A DNA stretch of 64,000 nucleotides from Rattus norvegicus (GCF_036323735.1 NC_086024.1:128920053-128984052); one strand, 5' to 3'; shown: positions 34,126 to 46,501, counted from the stretch's first letter. The notes: generated by a model from the letters alone, not told the origin. A program made the numbers and translations.

Positions 34126-35844
34126 ACTTAGGATCCTGAAGTGGCTGGGACCTGAAGAGAAAGCTCTTTTGTGTCTTCCTACACAGATATAAACTGAAGT
34201 CCAGAGAGTCCATACCTCTCAAGATCAAATAGAAGAATGGCATCGGAGAAGAATGTTGGCATGATGACAAGTTCTGGAAATAAGTGATCCAAACAGAGTA
34301 AGCTAAGGCAAGCAGTTTAGGAAAGTTAGTTTAGGAAAGTGGGAGATGGAGATTGGTAAGGGAAGTGCCTCTGATCTGTGGAAAGAGCATGAACCCTAGG
34401 ATGAGATCCCCAAAGTTGGGTACATGAACATCCAGTCAGTGCCAACCATAAGACATAAGCAGTGCATGAGTTAGGAGAGTACCTCCCTGTGAACTAACTT
34501 TCATGTAGGAAACCATGACTCGTGCAACACAGCATTCGAGAAACATGTAGGAAAAACAACCATGGAGACAGCAAGAGCAGAAGTGAGGCAGCTTCTCATA
34601 CACTGAGAATTCAAGGGGATAAGAAACTGGGCTGTGAAAAGGAACACAGTACTGGGGCTCTCAGGAACTGAGAGCAAGGGCCAAGGTCCTGAGGCAGAAT
34701 ACACATGGTAAGTTAGAGCAATGGAAAGGAGAGGACAGATTGTTCACAAGGTGAACAGGAGTAGATCATGCAGTGCAGAGTGTAATGTTTCTCCTTCACA
34801 GGATAAGTCTGTGATATGTCTCAGTGAGAGTAGAGGAGTCACGGGGATCTTTATAAAGGAGTCGAAAGGCTCAGTGAGTGGAGCAAAAGGTAAGTTCAGG
34901 ATCTTAATAAAAACACACTCCATGTTCCAATGAAGCTGTTTTGGGGTGATTCAGAGGGAAGGTTAAAGACTCCATCAGGACCCATGGAAGGGCTGTGTCC
35001 TGTAGATCAAAGCTTAAAGGAGAGGGAGACAGAAGCTCTAAGTTCTGATCATCTTCAGGAGGATGTTAGGTTGTTGCATGGAGCAGAGTTGGAGACCAGG
35101 AATGAAGGGCAAAGAAAGACTGAAGGAAGCCTCTCAGACCATTTGCAGGCACAGTGACATGTGTGAGGTCAATGAGAACCTGATAATCACATATTGCATT
35201 TCCTTTCTGTTGATAAAGTCAAGATTGTATAGGGCTGAATCATATTGCAGTAAAAAGAAGGCAGTGAGTCTTAATGACCGTTCCAGTTTTGGGGATGGAA
35301 AGTGACTTAAGGTGACAAGCAAGTGGAGTAGAAGACTTAAGTTTGGAATGGGAAGAGTTCAGGGTTCAGCATGCCACAGAGACAGCAAACAGAAGAATGC
35401 CAACCTTGAAAAGGTGGCAGCAGAGGCATTAAGAAGAAAAAGGAAGGTGGAGAGACATGAGAAAGTGTGTAAAGGAATGCCACCATGAGGAGGAGTCCAT
35501 TAGCATAGGAATTGAGAGACAGCTAGGGAAGAAGCTCTGAGTGCTGTAGGGACAGAGTCTCAGTCTGAGGGTGTTCCAAAGAGAAAGACTTGTCAGAAAG
35601 AGGTTCAGCGTCACAGGGTACAAGCATCCCTTTACTTCAGATGGGGCATATAGGAGTGCAACAGGGAGCTGCCTGAAGCATTTGATGGGCATTTATTCCA
35701 TAGGATCTAGGAGTCCAGAAAAACAGAGAGACAGCAGGCTCCAGAAATCCAATGAAAGATAGACAGTGATGAGTCAGCTACAAAATGCCACTTAAGCATG
35801 TAGGCGTCTAGAGAAGAGAGGACAAAGTAAGGGAATGCCTCAGT
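34126..35844. other. Non-coding duplicated flank (upstream module)
   Basis: This is the mirror of 2196-3939. The frames on either strand are short and not shared between copies. Confidence 0.5.
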
Positions 35845-36250
35845 TATAGTTTCTATTGTTGTCATGAAACACCATGACCAATAAGCAAGTTGGGGAGGAA
35901 GGGGTTTCTGTATATTAAACAGTGTTTACCATTAAGGAGAATCAGGACAGAAAGCCAAACATGGCAGAAAGCAGGAGGAAGAAGCTGATGCAGCAGCTAT
36001 GGAGGGATGCTGCTTACTGGCTTACTTCACATGGCTTGCTCTGCCTCCTTATTTATAAAAGCCCAGGACCATGAGCCAGAGATGATAGCACCCAAATGGG
36101 CTGAGCTCTCTAATTTAATATAATTAATAATATGTCCTATTTGCTTGCCTGGAACCAGACCTTGAATGGGCATTTGTCATTTAAGATTACATTTCCTCAA
36201 CTTGGGCATAGTTTATGTTGAGTTGACATAAATCTAGTCAGCACAGAGGA
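35845..36250 (-). repeat. Dispersed rodent repeat, third copy
   Basis: This is the reverse complement of the repeat at 1808-2195 and 13085-13490. It reads 'gtcatgaaacaccatgacca' near 35865. Confidence 0.6.
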
Positions 36251-36444
36251 GGAGAAAACCAGGTGGGAAGGCCAACTCTAAACAGGAAGGGTGAATATGG
36301 TGGGCAACAGCATTCTGCCAAACAAAGTCATCTTCCCTGAGAAGTGTATAAAAATGGCACTTCATTTCAGTTAGAGTCAAACATTAGCCAGGAAGCAGTG
36401 ATGCATCAAAATGGACAATAACCTGGTTTTAAAAAAATCTGGTT

Positions 36445-36446
<2 letters not shown>

Positions 36447-36493
<47 letters not shown>

Positions 36494-36532
36494 AGTGTCT
36501 GTGTCTGTGTCTGTGTCAGTGTGCAGGAGAAC
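36447..36532. repeat. (GT)n microsatellite with TGTGTC units
   Basis: About 21 GT units are followed by several TGTGTC/CAGTGT units. It is the mirrored site of the compound repeat at 1470-1626. Confidence 0.95.
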
Positions 36533-38160
36533 AAGCAAAGTATCAGAGGAACAAACAGGTATTTCTTTGACAGCAGGTAGGCAGGTGTGAGCCGATTCAG
36601 GTTATCTAAATTGAAGCAGACTTAGGTGTCCCTTCCTGAAGTAGCAGAATTGTGGGGATGTTAGGGTGCCTCCTGGAAAACAGGAATGATCTACATTTTT
36701 GGCATGAAGTGACCCACTGTAAATCTTATTTTCCCCACCATATTGCTTCCTCTTAGAATATGTACTTCCAATATGGGGCAGCGACTTTGGAACTTAGAAG
36801 TTTTTACTGAGTCTCTAACAGCACTGTTGACACAAAACCCACAACTCTCATCCAAAAGGGAAAACGAGCCTTCATTCTGGAGCCATTTTGGGTGACAGCA
36901 GTCAGAGAACACAGATTTCCATTACATGAATTCCCTGTTTCTATGTGGAAGCAGTCTCATCGATACTTTACAGCTTTAAAAAAGAAAGTCCCAGGTGAAG
37001 GCAAGTTGAAAGGGCATGGGTGGATGCCTGAGAGGCAGCCTCGACAAGATGGGGGAAGCTCCTCTAGGCTCAAAACATCATGAGCTGCCATTAAGCATAT
37101 GGGGTGCACCTAGTTGTCTGCTGAGGTAATCGTTTCTATTGTCACAGACATTGGTTCTAACACACAGGAAGCAAAACATGGATGTTCCATCAAACCAAAA
37201 CTGTAACTGAACTGTCCAATATACCACAGTTCCCAAAATAATGATTCTGAGACATTATTTGTGAATAAAATGCCTAGGTCACAAGTTTTGTATCACTTCT
37301 GCTAGCTTGAAACCCCATTATCTCCTTTAAACTAGTCTAAGTTCTGCCACGAACCTGCTTACCTCTCCTTTTCCTGATCTGTCTCTTCAAAGTCCAGGCA
37401 GACTCTCTTCCTGAACCTGACTCAATCAGAGAGTTCCTCTCTCTACCGAAAGTCTCACCTCCTATTTCCTGCCTCAGCTAATAGTACCTCAGGTTTTGGT
37501 TGAAAAGGGATGGTTCTGTACATAGAGTAGGCAAGAGATTCTCTTTACAGGAAACTTAGCTATCAATAAGGTCTTAGACTTCAGGATGGACCCTCAAGAC
37601 TCTGAGCTCCCCACTGAACAGAAATTCTTATCAGCCAGCCACTCTCTGCAGACACAGCCTCTTTTTGATTTCCTCCACTGCCAAGCACAGGCAGCTTCCC
37701 TTCAGTATTAGCCTTTCTGGCAGCAAGGAGGATAATATAGATGCAAGCAAAGGCCTGTGAACATTAAGTCATGTGTTTATTATTCTGTGAGTTTCCATAA
37801 ATAGACCAAGGAACACAGACATAGATTTGTATCCTTTGTGAAGTGAGTTGGGAAGCCCGGAACAAGGTTAGCTACAGCTCTTCCTGGTGACAATTGGGTC
37901 AGTGCTGGTGCCCTGTCTTTTGCCTTGACTGCTCACCTTTTCCAGACTGACTTTTAACTATTACAGAAACAGAAGCCAAAGTGAGGGCTACCAGTTGGCC
38001 TCTAGTTTAGAACACTGTTAGTGGATTTCCCACCTCTTGGTGTTCTGCAATATAAAGCCTGTAGTCACCACAAATCATTCTGTCTGTCCTTCTCAAGTGT
38101 GAGCACAGAGCCCAGATGTCTTGATTAGCATTTTGTAACAGCAGGGAGGAGTCCCTGGAG
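36533..38160 (+). promoter_or_regulatory. 5' flank of the serpin pseudogene
   Basis: This flank is collinear with 19740-20890 upstream of the intact gene and with 1-1500 in reverse. The position of the TATA box is mutated ('gatgaatgc' at about 38160). The promoter is therefore probably weak or dead. Confidence 0.5.
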
Positions 38161-38164
38161 ATGA

Positions 38165-38479
38165 ATGCACATTGTTTTGGTAGAGAAAAAAGCACACCAG
38201 AAAGACAGCAACGCTGCACTGGACTTACCTAACAAGGATACTGGAAGCTGGTATCAGGTCTTCAGGTAATCTACATCTATCTGGGGAAAGAGAGAGAAGT
38301 TTCCTCAAGGTTGTGTTACTGGCTATGGCTTGCAGTTTTGGTTTGGAGGAGGTGAGAAATTATTCTTAGGCAATGGGGGTTGAGTCAGGGGACATGTCTG
38401 TAATGTATAAAAACTTCACTCTCGTCTAGATCATCAAGGCTATAGAAGTTGCAGGTGCCATGGGCTATGCTTCTGGAAA
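38165..38479 (+). pseudogene. Leader exons of the serpin pseudogene
   Basis: Exon 1 ends at 38265 before a GTAATC donor. A second leader exon, about 38434-38479, ends at a GTAAGT donor. It matches 21170-21217 of the intact gene ('atagaagttgcaggtgccatg' against 'atggaagttgcagttgccatg') but lacks the upstream ATG. The exon pattern is inferred by comparison with the paralogue. Confidence 0.5.
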
Positions 38480-40526
38480 GTAAGTGAAGGCTGTTCCTGT
38501 GACCCTCCACAGAGGAAGTACTGAGATCTTGCCTAGTCCAGATGTTGATATAAGAGCCAGGAAGGAACAGAATAATTAAAGAATTCGTCTGGGAGAAGGG
38601 GTCTTAGTGCTATGCTCACTTAACACAGGAGATTCTTTGGGGTCAGGGACCACAATTCCCTGCTAAATACATGGCAAAGAAGAAGGGATATAGGTGCACC
38701 TAGCAAGAAAAAGAAATCAACAGCTCAGCCATTCTCCTACACTCTTCCAGTCTCCTCTCCCCTCCATTTTCCTCTTGGATCCCTCATCCTATCCCTTCCT
38801 CCCTATTTTATTGTCATACCCCCTCTTCCTTGCACGTTCCCACTCCTCCTTCCCCCACAACACATCTGCCCTCTCTCTTCCCTGTCCTTCCTTGCTTTTC
38901 CATTTCTCTTCATCTACTTTGCCATTCAACTCTTGTACAGTGTGGACAAAGGGTACAAATGGGAGGCTATGTTTATCACAATCGCAAAAGTTCACGTGTG
39001 TTCTTTACTGAAGGGGAGTATAGATGAGTTAGCCCTCTGGGCATGCTCCACATCAATTACCAAATATTTGAAGAGCCAAACCATTTTCTTAATCATGTTA
39101 ATGGGCCACACAACATACTGCATACAGATATTTGCTTGCCACCACAGAGCCACCCTGTCAGACAAATTGAGATCAGTTACAAGTATCAGGCACTTGAAAA
39201 CCACTTCTTATTTTTCTAGTCTGGATGCCTTCCAATCCTGAGGCCATGTGGTACCCTGGTAAGGTTGAAAAAAACCTCTCCCTATTGGTCCTTCTAGTAG
39301 GTGTTCTCAGTGATGACAGGGCTTTGGCACTGAGCCAAATATATCCAGTGTTTTCACTCAATTAATCTCCTCACTCAAAGAAACATGCACTAGATTAAGG
39401 GATACAAAGTTCATCCAAGGTTCCTTCCTTCAGTATGGACTAGAGCTTCTTGATAATAGAGGGCACACACGCAAAGGAAGAGGGTTTCCTGAGTTCTAAT
39501 GTGAGCTTATTCCAATCCCGAATGGGAGAAGGAATTATACATTAAGAATGCACAATGCTTGTTATCAAGCTCCAAGTATTTCTCTTCTTTCATTTGTGAG
39601 GCTGGAAAGACCCTCCCCATCTGGATGCCATTCATTTAAATGGAAAAATAGGCATCTGAAGCAGCACTTTCTCCATGGTAGGAGGGAACCAATGATATAA
39701 TAATGCCATCTGATTCCCCAAAGTCTCAGGAGAACCTCTCTTTGGCAGTCAAAGAGCCATGGAGGCCAGCAGAGCAGGGCATAATGCCCACCAGGTGGGA
39801 GGACCAGGAGGTGGTCAAAGCCCCTGCTCATCCTCCCTGACTCAAAGGATGTTAATTTTTCATCCTCAAGAACAGAGAAGGTGGCCTTCATTGCAGTTTT
39901 GTGGAACATTAAGGCGGGTGTTTGCCCTGCTGTTCTCTGCTGCACAGATGGCACACTAGGAAAGCACCCTGAAGTCCAGAAGGACCAAGACAGTAAAAAA
40001 CAATTAGACAGTGGAACACTGGCCTCCATCAACACTGACTTTGCCTTAAGTCTCTACAAACAGTTGGCTTTGAAGAATCCAGATACAAATATTGTCTTCT
40101 CTCCACTTAGCATCGCAACTTCCTTGGCCTCTTTGTCTCTGGGCACAAAGGGCAACACCTTACAGGAGATTCTAGAAGGTCTCAAGTTCAATCTCACAGA
40201 GACCCCTGAGGCAGACATCCTCAAGAACTATAGGGACCTCCTTCATAGGCTCAGCCAGCCAGGGGGCCAGGGACAGATCAGTAGAAGCAATGCCCTGTTT
40301 GTTGAAAAGCACCTGCAGTTCCTGAATGTGTTCAAGGAGAAGACAAGGTCTCTATACCTGACAGAGGTCTTCACAGCCAACTTCCAGGAGCCTTGTGAGG
40401 CAAGAAAGCTCATCAATGACTATATGAGGATACAGAGCCAGGGGGGAAATCAAGGAAATGGTCTCAGAGCTGGAGGAAAGGACATCAATGACGATGTTGA
40501 ATTTCCTCCTCTTTACAGGTAAGAAT

Positions 40527-40864
40527 TGTCGCGCCCGCCTCGTCCGGCAAGGAAGACGCAACACCATCGGATCCTTGTCAACAGCATTTATTGCAGGACA
40601 CCCTCATTGCTGATACGGGGACCTCGAGCAGCAAAAGCGCTTGCCTTATATACACAACAGTATGCTAATAATCCTTCAGGGATTGGCAGGGCACGGGTCA
40701 CCCCACTATCACCCCACTGTCATCCCACTATCACCCCACTGCTTGTCCTCCAGGGATTGGCAGAGAATGAATCACCTCACTAGCATGGTACCGCCCCTCA
40801 TTAGCATATTACTGGCCAACTGACACCAGGTGCAAAACCTGCGCATGCGCAGTACCGTTGTTCA
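40527..40864 (-). mobile_element. Solo LTR, IAP-like, minus strand
   Basis: 338 bp beginning TGTCGCGC and ending TTCA, so on the minus strand it runs TG...CA. It has a TATA-like box (rc of 'cttatata', 40645-40652) and a poly(A) signal (TTTATT, 40587-40592) in the right order for minus-strand transcription. The U5 end resembles the intracisternal A-particle LTR end ('gaagacgcaaca' in reverse). It sits 8 bp past the exon 2 donor. No flanking 6-bp target duplication is seen (AAGAAT versus CTGAAC), in keeping with a deletion on its right side. Confidence 0.75.
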
Positions 40865-40957
40865 CTGAACCTATAAAAATCTTCATTTTGATAATTAAAA
40901 CAATTTAAAACAATTATTACTAATTATTATGATGGGTTTCCTTTTATCTGTGTTCAC
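40863..40957 (+). repeat. 95-bp copy of 43513-43597 at the deletion junction
   Basis: From 'cactgaacctataaaa' to 'cttttatctgtgttcac' this segment equals 43513-43597, except for a 10-bp tandem duplication (AATTTAAAAC). It lies between the solo LTR and the truncated exon 4. Confidence 0.9.
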
Positions 40958-43512
40958 ATACTAGAAGACATTCTTCTAGAGCTGGGTATCAGAGAAGTCT
41001 TTAACACATAGGCTGATCTGTCAGGTATCACAGGAGCCAAGAACATAAGAGTCCCTCAGGTAAGACATGAAACAGAAGGTCTTTAACTTTAGATCCTGAA
41101 TTAAGCAGTGAAGGCCATGTGGGTGTGTAAGGATGCTCAATGAGTGAGAAAACCTGCATACCTGGGATCCCTCATGCCTAAGAGAGGTAAATCACAGCCC
41201 AGTTACTCCTTCTTGGAGTGTGTAGCCAGTTACTCTTTACCCCCAGGATTTGAACTCATGCATTAAACAATGCAGGGCTAGTGTCTATGCTTGGGTACCA
41301 TCCTGTGCTGCGCTGCAGGGCTTCTCACAATTCCCCTAGAGCCACCCAAAATCTATTGCAGAGCCACCCATATCCCACTACAGGGCCACCCACAATCCAC
41401 TGAAGGGCCTCAGATTCTTCGTTGCAGTGCTCAGCCATTACTACTTGACCAGCACACACAATAGTAGCAGTAAGGTAATAACAAGAGAACAATGGCAATT
41501 CTGATGAAAATCCTGAGAATAGGAGAGAAGATGCCCTTAGACCCTCATACCACATTTTTAGGTGTGCAGCCTGATGGTGCTTAGTGTGCTGCCCAGGGCC
41601 CACTCAGAGCCCTGGGCTAAAATCTGTACCACCAGGCCATGGTAGTCTGGAAATTTTAAGCCATGTCGGTGCAATGCTGATGAATATCACAATGATGTTG
41701 GAGCACAAAAAAGCTGAAATTTGTTGTAGAAATTATTTATTCCCAGCCACGTTTTCTACCCCACTTTAGCTATTTAAGTTCCTAGACGAAAGACCTACAC
41801 AACCTTTATATTTACAATAAGCCTTAAACAGCACAATAATTTGGCAGTGGCCTAGCCTCTGCACTATTAGTTTCTACTTTCCTATGGAAACCCTGAGTTA
41901 TTACTCACTATGTATCTTCTGGGCTGCTCTTAACTGCAATTGGCCAGCCCCCCGCCAAGTTCTCTCCTAACACATAGTGACTTCTCCTTCCTCTTCCTTC
42001 ACTTCTTCCTCCTCATGGTTCTCCTCACAATCCATGCCTGTGAAGCCTACAACCCACCTATGTCTCTTCTTCCCATCTATTGGTTGTTGCCATCTTTATT
42101 TACCAATCAGAAATAATTTGGGGACAGAGTCATGTAGCATCTAAGTACCGTGTCTCTGGGACAGCCAGGTCTTGGGAGCCCACTACTCAGCATTCAAAGC
42201 ACCGAATCCCAGCAATTCCCTTTTTAATCCAATGAAAAGCTATTTTTGTCCAGATGTAAATTGAACACAATATAATCATTATGAAAATTATAAGGTATGA
42301 TATACAGTTACTTACACCATCTAGTCCATTACATTATTTACATTAATTATTTTGTCAACTATCCTATCTTAATAAACCTATAATTCTGTATGTCAACCAT
42401 TTTTTATTTTAACTTGTATTATCATATGAAAACTATCCTTTTAAATCTAGAACACCTTCTTTAATGCTAAAGAACTTAGGTTCAATTGTGAGACTGTTAC
42501 TAGTTCAATTCCATCAGAGATTTCAGAAGGAATATATATTTGAGTATGTAGGGATGTAGCTTCAAAATTTGAAAAATTGTTAGTGACTGTGTGGTCAGTC
42601 TCCGATATTCCTTAAGGGATTTAGAAGACAGCCAGTTTATATCTGCTTCATGCTGAATTGAGGCAAATAATTAAATCAAAATAAATTTAGCAGACATTAT
42701 TTGTTGTCCAGGCTTTATGTTTGAGAAAGTTCAGAGGTTAACTGAAGTCCTGACTGAAACCATCTGAAAGGCTGGATGAACCGAGATCATTGGAAATAAG
42801 CAGCCCTTTCTGAAGCTTTTCTTTAATGAAGTCTCTGGAAACAGCATCTTCTTAGGCGTGATCAGGCACAGAGCTAGAACAGCAGGTCACTTCAGCATCC
42901 CTGAGGCTGAATATGAATATGAATATCAGGTCTGCCCTCTTGGTATTTCATTCTATGAAGACTTTTGTGTGGAATGTGCAAGGTGCACAGATCAGTTAAG
43001 GATGAAATTCTGCTCCTTGTTTGAACAAGAGAAATAAAAATGTCCCCCTATTAATTAGTTTGATTAATAACCAAGTCAAAAAGAATCTTCATTCATGCCA
43101 TATGAAAGGATGACATGATGAATTTGAGGATTTTATAGCCAAAAGGATTTATCATCGTTGTATAGCTGAAGTTCTGGCTAGAGGTATTTTTAAGTCTCAG
43201 CCAGTTTCAGAGCTGTTCCCAAGTAGAGGGATTAGCAATTGTGGTACCTGTCCTGTTTGCTGTTTTTGATTTTTTGCTTCCTGTCTGCAGCCAAGACATT
43301 CAGAGAGTCTTCCTCTATCAAATATTATCCTTGGTAGTTTGTAAAGCATTTTAAGCTTTTTTTTTCTTTCTTGTTAAAACAAATACAGAGTGCATCTGTT
43401 TAGATCCTACCCAACGTCATCAAAAGTATAGACTGACTCAATTTAGCAGGCTCTTTTTATTTAGGCCTGATCTACTTTCTCTCTCACAGAGCATTTTTAA
43501 AACCATTAAAAC

Positions 43513-43597
43513 CACTGAACCTATAAAAATCTTCATTTTGATAATTAAAACAATTATTACTAATTATTATGATGGGTTTCCTTTTATCTGTGTTCAC
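43513..43597 (+). repeat. 85-bp source copy of the junction filler
   Basis: This lies inside the intron 4 insert and is identical to 40863-40957 apart from a 10-bp duplication in the latter. Flanking sequences are unrelated. Confidence 0.9.
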
Positions 43598-43645
43598 GAC
43601 TTAGTCTACTATATATTGAGATCAAAGCCTGGATTTACAAGGATG

Positions 43646-43701
43646 GATCTTCTGGAAGAGCAGACGGTGCTCTTAGCCACTGAGCCATCTCTCCAGCCCC
43701 A
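43646..43701 (-). mobile_element. B2 SINE fragment, minus strand
   Basis: The reverse complement begins 'ggctggagagatggctcag' and continues 'tggctaagagcaccgtctgc', which is the tRNA-derived 5' end of B2. The 3' part is missing. Confidence 0.8.
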
Positions 43702-43904
43702 TGAGGAAGACTCAGCAATGACCTCAGGCCTCCATACATCCACAAATGCACCTCCCAAACACACAAGGAAAAGCATAAAGGTGAAGACTATAAGAAAGAT
43801 ATGGGTAAGAAGCTTACTGAGAGGCACTCTTACAATAGTTTAAAGATTGATTATTTTTACTAGCATGTCTTGTACAAGAGGCTAAGTGGATTTATATATG
43901 CCAT

Positions 43905-44056
43905 GTGTTTGCAGGTACCCAAATAAGCCGGAGAGCATTGGATCTCTAGGAACTAGAGTTCCAGGGCTTGTAAATTGTCTGTTGTGGGTGCAGAAGACAG
44001 AATCTCACAGAACAATAAATGCTCTTTCTCAACAGCTGAACCATCTCTCCTGCCCC
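43905..44056 (-). mobile_element. B3 SINE, minus strand
   Basis: It ends (in reverse) with 'gagagatggttcagctgttg', followed by the B3-type body with 'aactctagttcctagagatc'. It is degraded. Confidence 0.6.
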
Positions 44057-44624
44057 ACCTTGCAGTATTTTACAGAGGAAGTATACACCCTTCGTATGTC
44101 AGCATCACTGCTGGGGACAAGATAAGAGGTACACAGTAAAGAGCGGCATTGCAAACCTGACTCTGTACTCCAGCCCGTAAGTGATACTGGAAGGAAAACT
44201 TGTCCAGAGGAACCGGGAAGACCCTCACTGAAGCACTTGTCTGTTTGAGAATGCTCTCTTTCATTATGTAAGTTCCACTAGCATTCTGACCCTAGTGATC
44301 CTTTTGTGCTGCTTAGGAAGATAAATATTCTGAGCGATGGCAATTGAAAGAGCAAAGCCGGCCAGCACGCTGGGCAACCAGGAAGCACTCTAATGAGTTC
44401 TAGGCCCCAGTCCATTAGCAACAGTCCATGAGCTCCTAGAGCATTTAAACTAAAGCTCACTGGATGATCCACAATGAAATATTAAAAACTGTAAGTAACA
44501 GGTAGGTGTTGTGGATGCTTTCGCTTTCTGGAAAGCAGAGCAGGCACCATGATTCTTCAGTTATCACCAAACTCCTTCTTCCTCTTTCAAAGCAGGCTCT
44601 TGTAATGACCTGTGCTGCCCTCTA

Positions 44625-44725
44625 CCTTCCTATGTAGCTGGACACAACCTTGAACTCCCAATCCTACTGCCTCTACCTCTCTCCCAAGTGCCGGGGTTAC
44701 AGGAGGGCACCACCTCAGACCCAGC
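44625..44725 (-). mobile_element. B1 SINE, degraded, minus strand
   Basis: In reverse it has the B1 order: 'gtggtgccctcctgtaaccc', 'ggcacttgggagagaggtag', then the 'gagttcaaggttg' block. Confidence 0.6.
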
Positions 44726-44769
44726 TGCTTTGTCATTTTTAAACTAAAGAAGAGTCAAATAACTCTTAA

Positions 44770-44955
44770 GGGCTGGAGAGAGGGCTCAGCGGTTGAGAGC
44801 ACCGACTGCTCTTCCAGAAGTTCTGAGTTCGAATCCCAGCAACCACACGGTGGCTCACAAACATCTGTAATGGGATCCAATGCCCTCTTCTGGTGTGTCT
44901 GAAGAGAGCGACAATGTATTTATATATAATAAATAAATCTTTAAAAAAAAAGAAC
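44770..44955 (+). mobile_element. B2 SINE, full length
   Basis: It starts 'gggctggagagagggctcag', carries A and B box-like words ('gttcgaatcccagc'), the 'cctcttctggtgtgtctgaa' middle, and ends in AATAAATAAATCTT plus an A run. This is a tRNA-derived RNA polymerase III SINE and not a tRNA gene. Confidence 0.92.
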
Positions 44956-46501
44956 TACAAAAAAAGCCTGGATTTATTTATTCATCAACTTCAATTATTT
45001 CTCCCTTCTTTACCTAGAATATTTATAGCAATTTTTGTATTTTCCCCTTTGGAAATTAATATCTCTGTTAATAAATATACTTCTATCCCTCTCTCTTTAT
45101 ATACGTTAAGACTTTATATGTCTCTTGATTCTGAAACCATGGCGGTCGCTTCTCCTTCCTCTTTCTGCACTGCTTCTTCCTTGTGGTTCTCCTTGGACCA
45201 CAAAACCAGGAATGTAACCCTAATTGTGTATCTTTTGCTCAGCCATTGGCTGTTGGCATCTTTATTCATCATTCAGAAATAAGTTGGGGACACTGTCACT
45301 TACCATCTAAGTGCAGACCCTGTCTTCCTCCGGAACAACCATGTCCTAGTGTCCTCCACAGTTAGCATTACAATAGATAACAATACTCAACAGAAACCTG
45401 CATGGCTGCCAGCTCATTGGCTGTTCCCTGTAGGGCTGATAAGAGGCTGCCTATGGGGAAATGTCTGGCATTACCTACCCCTGTTCTCCTGTTGTAATGG
45501 TTTGAGGGTGGCACAGATTCAGACACTGAGCAGACCGAAGGATGCCTCATCTCATGCCCTGAGCAGAGATTTGAAAACCCAGCTCATGGGAGGAACAAAA
45601 ATTTTCACTAGCAGACAAAACCAGCCATCACTGCTTGCTCCAAGCCTCTCTCCTGCCCTCCCGGTCTCCACTGAGTGATGTCGTTCTCTCCCTACAGATG
45701 ATCCACAATGCTTTGTCAATGCTGTACTGGGCATGGCTGAGACAGGCACAGAAGCAGAGGCCACTACGAGAGTCAAATATAACTTCAGGCCTGCAAAACT
45801 TAATGCTACATTTGTTAACATTGTCAGGAAATTCCTATACATGGTTTTAGAACCAAATTCTGTCTTTATCTCCCTTATGGGCAAGGTTATCAACCCTTTA
45901 GAAAACTAGAACTTCCCAAGTAGTGGGGCTTCTTTTAAAGTTAACAGATTCTGTCTCTCTGTGCTTTTTGGCTTCCATCCTCTGATAGGCTGTGGCATGT
46001 TTGCAATTAAACAGTGACTTTGACTGACTTCACTAGTCTCACATCACAGGGGCCTATGGATGGTCTGTGTCATGCTCCCAGTCCTCTGGGCAACACTAAC
46101 TCCTATTACTGAGCCTGAACTCTGATTTTCTTCCTCTCTCCATGATTACTCCCCTTTGTATACCTCCACCAAAAGCCCGGAATCAACATTACATCCATTG
46201 CCCAGATATGCTCTGCTCATATCTGCCTTCCACTTCTGCAACCTTCGTGGAATATGCAAGCCTACAGGCCAATCCATATGCACAGCAGGCCAAAGCAAAG
46301 ATGGGAACTTGCTTCCCTGAGTTTATTTGCAGCATCTGAAACCCTTTGTTACCAGTTTCTGCCTCACTCTTGCCCTACTACAGTCTGTCCCTCCCACTGA
46401 CCCTTGCAGGGTCTGCTGACCCTCTCCACACTATTGGAGCTATCATTTCTGAGGTGCATGGGGCCTGATGCTCACACGAGCTTCTTTCCTGCTAGCATTC
46501 C

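Larger units (their letters stand above)
41730..45370 (+). mobile_element. Retroviral-like insertion in intron 4 of the serpin pseudogene
   Basis: Intron 4 of the intact gene is continuous across this point (about 26090), so about 3.6 kb has been inserted. Near its two ends, related direct repeats of about 235 bp lie at about 41966-42205 and 45148-45370. They share 'cttctccttcctctt', 'catctttattcatca/accaatcagaaata' and 'accatctaagt/agcatctaagt'. This suggests LTRs of an old, decayed element. The interior has no protein I recognise and collected several SINEs. The family is unassigned. Confidence 0.55.
39881..45909 (+). pseudogene. Serpina3-family pseudogene (second + strand copy)
   Basis: Exon 2 (39881-40518) keeps the full-length family N-terminus with a secretory signal, but the start codon is GTG, not ATG. 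One extra base in the G-run at 40441-40446 shifts the frame. Exon 2 keeps its donor (40519). Exon 3 is absent. Exon 4 survives only as its 3' part (about 40958-41059), with an in-frame TAG at 41009. Exon 5 (45698-45909) has an insertion near its start that shifts the frame, then ends NPLEN and a stop. Intron 2 has been replaced by a solo LTR, and intron 4 holds a 3.6 kb insert. By parentage it is a secreted Spi2-type inhibitor; it cannot make a serpin now. It shares the ending NPLEN with the orphan minus-strand exon, so those two are closer to each other than to the intact gene. Confidence 0.92.

Noticed and set aside
38694..39241. Ser/Pro-rich frames up to 105 codons
   Set aside because: They come from a pyrimidine-rich intron tract that is related to, but not frame-conserved with, 21710-21800 in the intact gene.
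39881..40522. A 213-residue serpin protein starting MAFIAVL
   Set aside because: The first codon is GTG, which is not a normal start in nuclear genes; the frame is shifted before the exon end, and exon 3 is missing downstream.
43538..43843. A 101-codon frame in the intron 4 insert
   Set aside because: It runs through a reverse B2 fragment and the 85-bp duplicated segment, with no similarity to a known protein.
44770..44850. A tRNA gene
   Set aside because: It is the tRNA-derived head of a B2 SINE with no cloverleaf or anticodon stem support. The same applies to the ID element at 52223.
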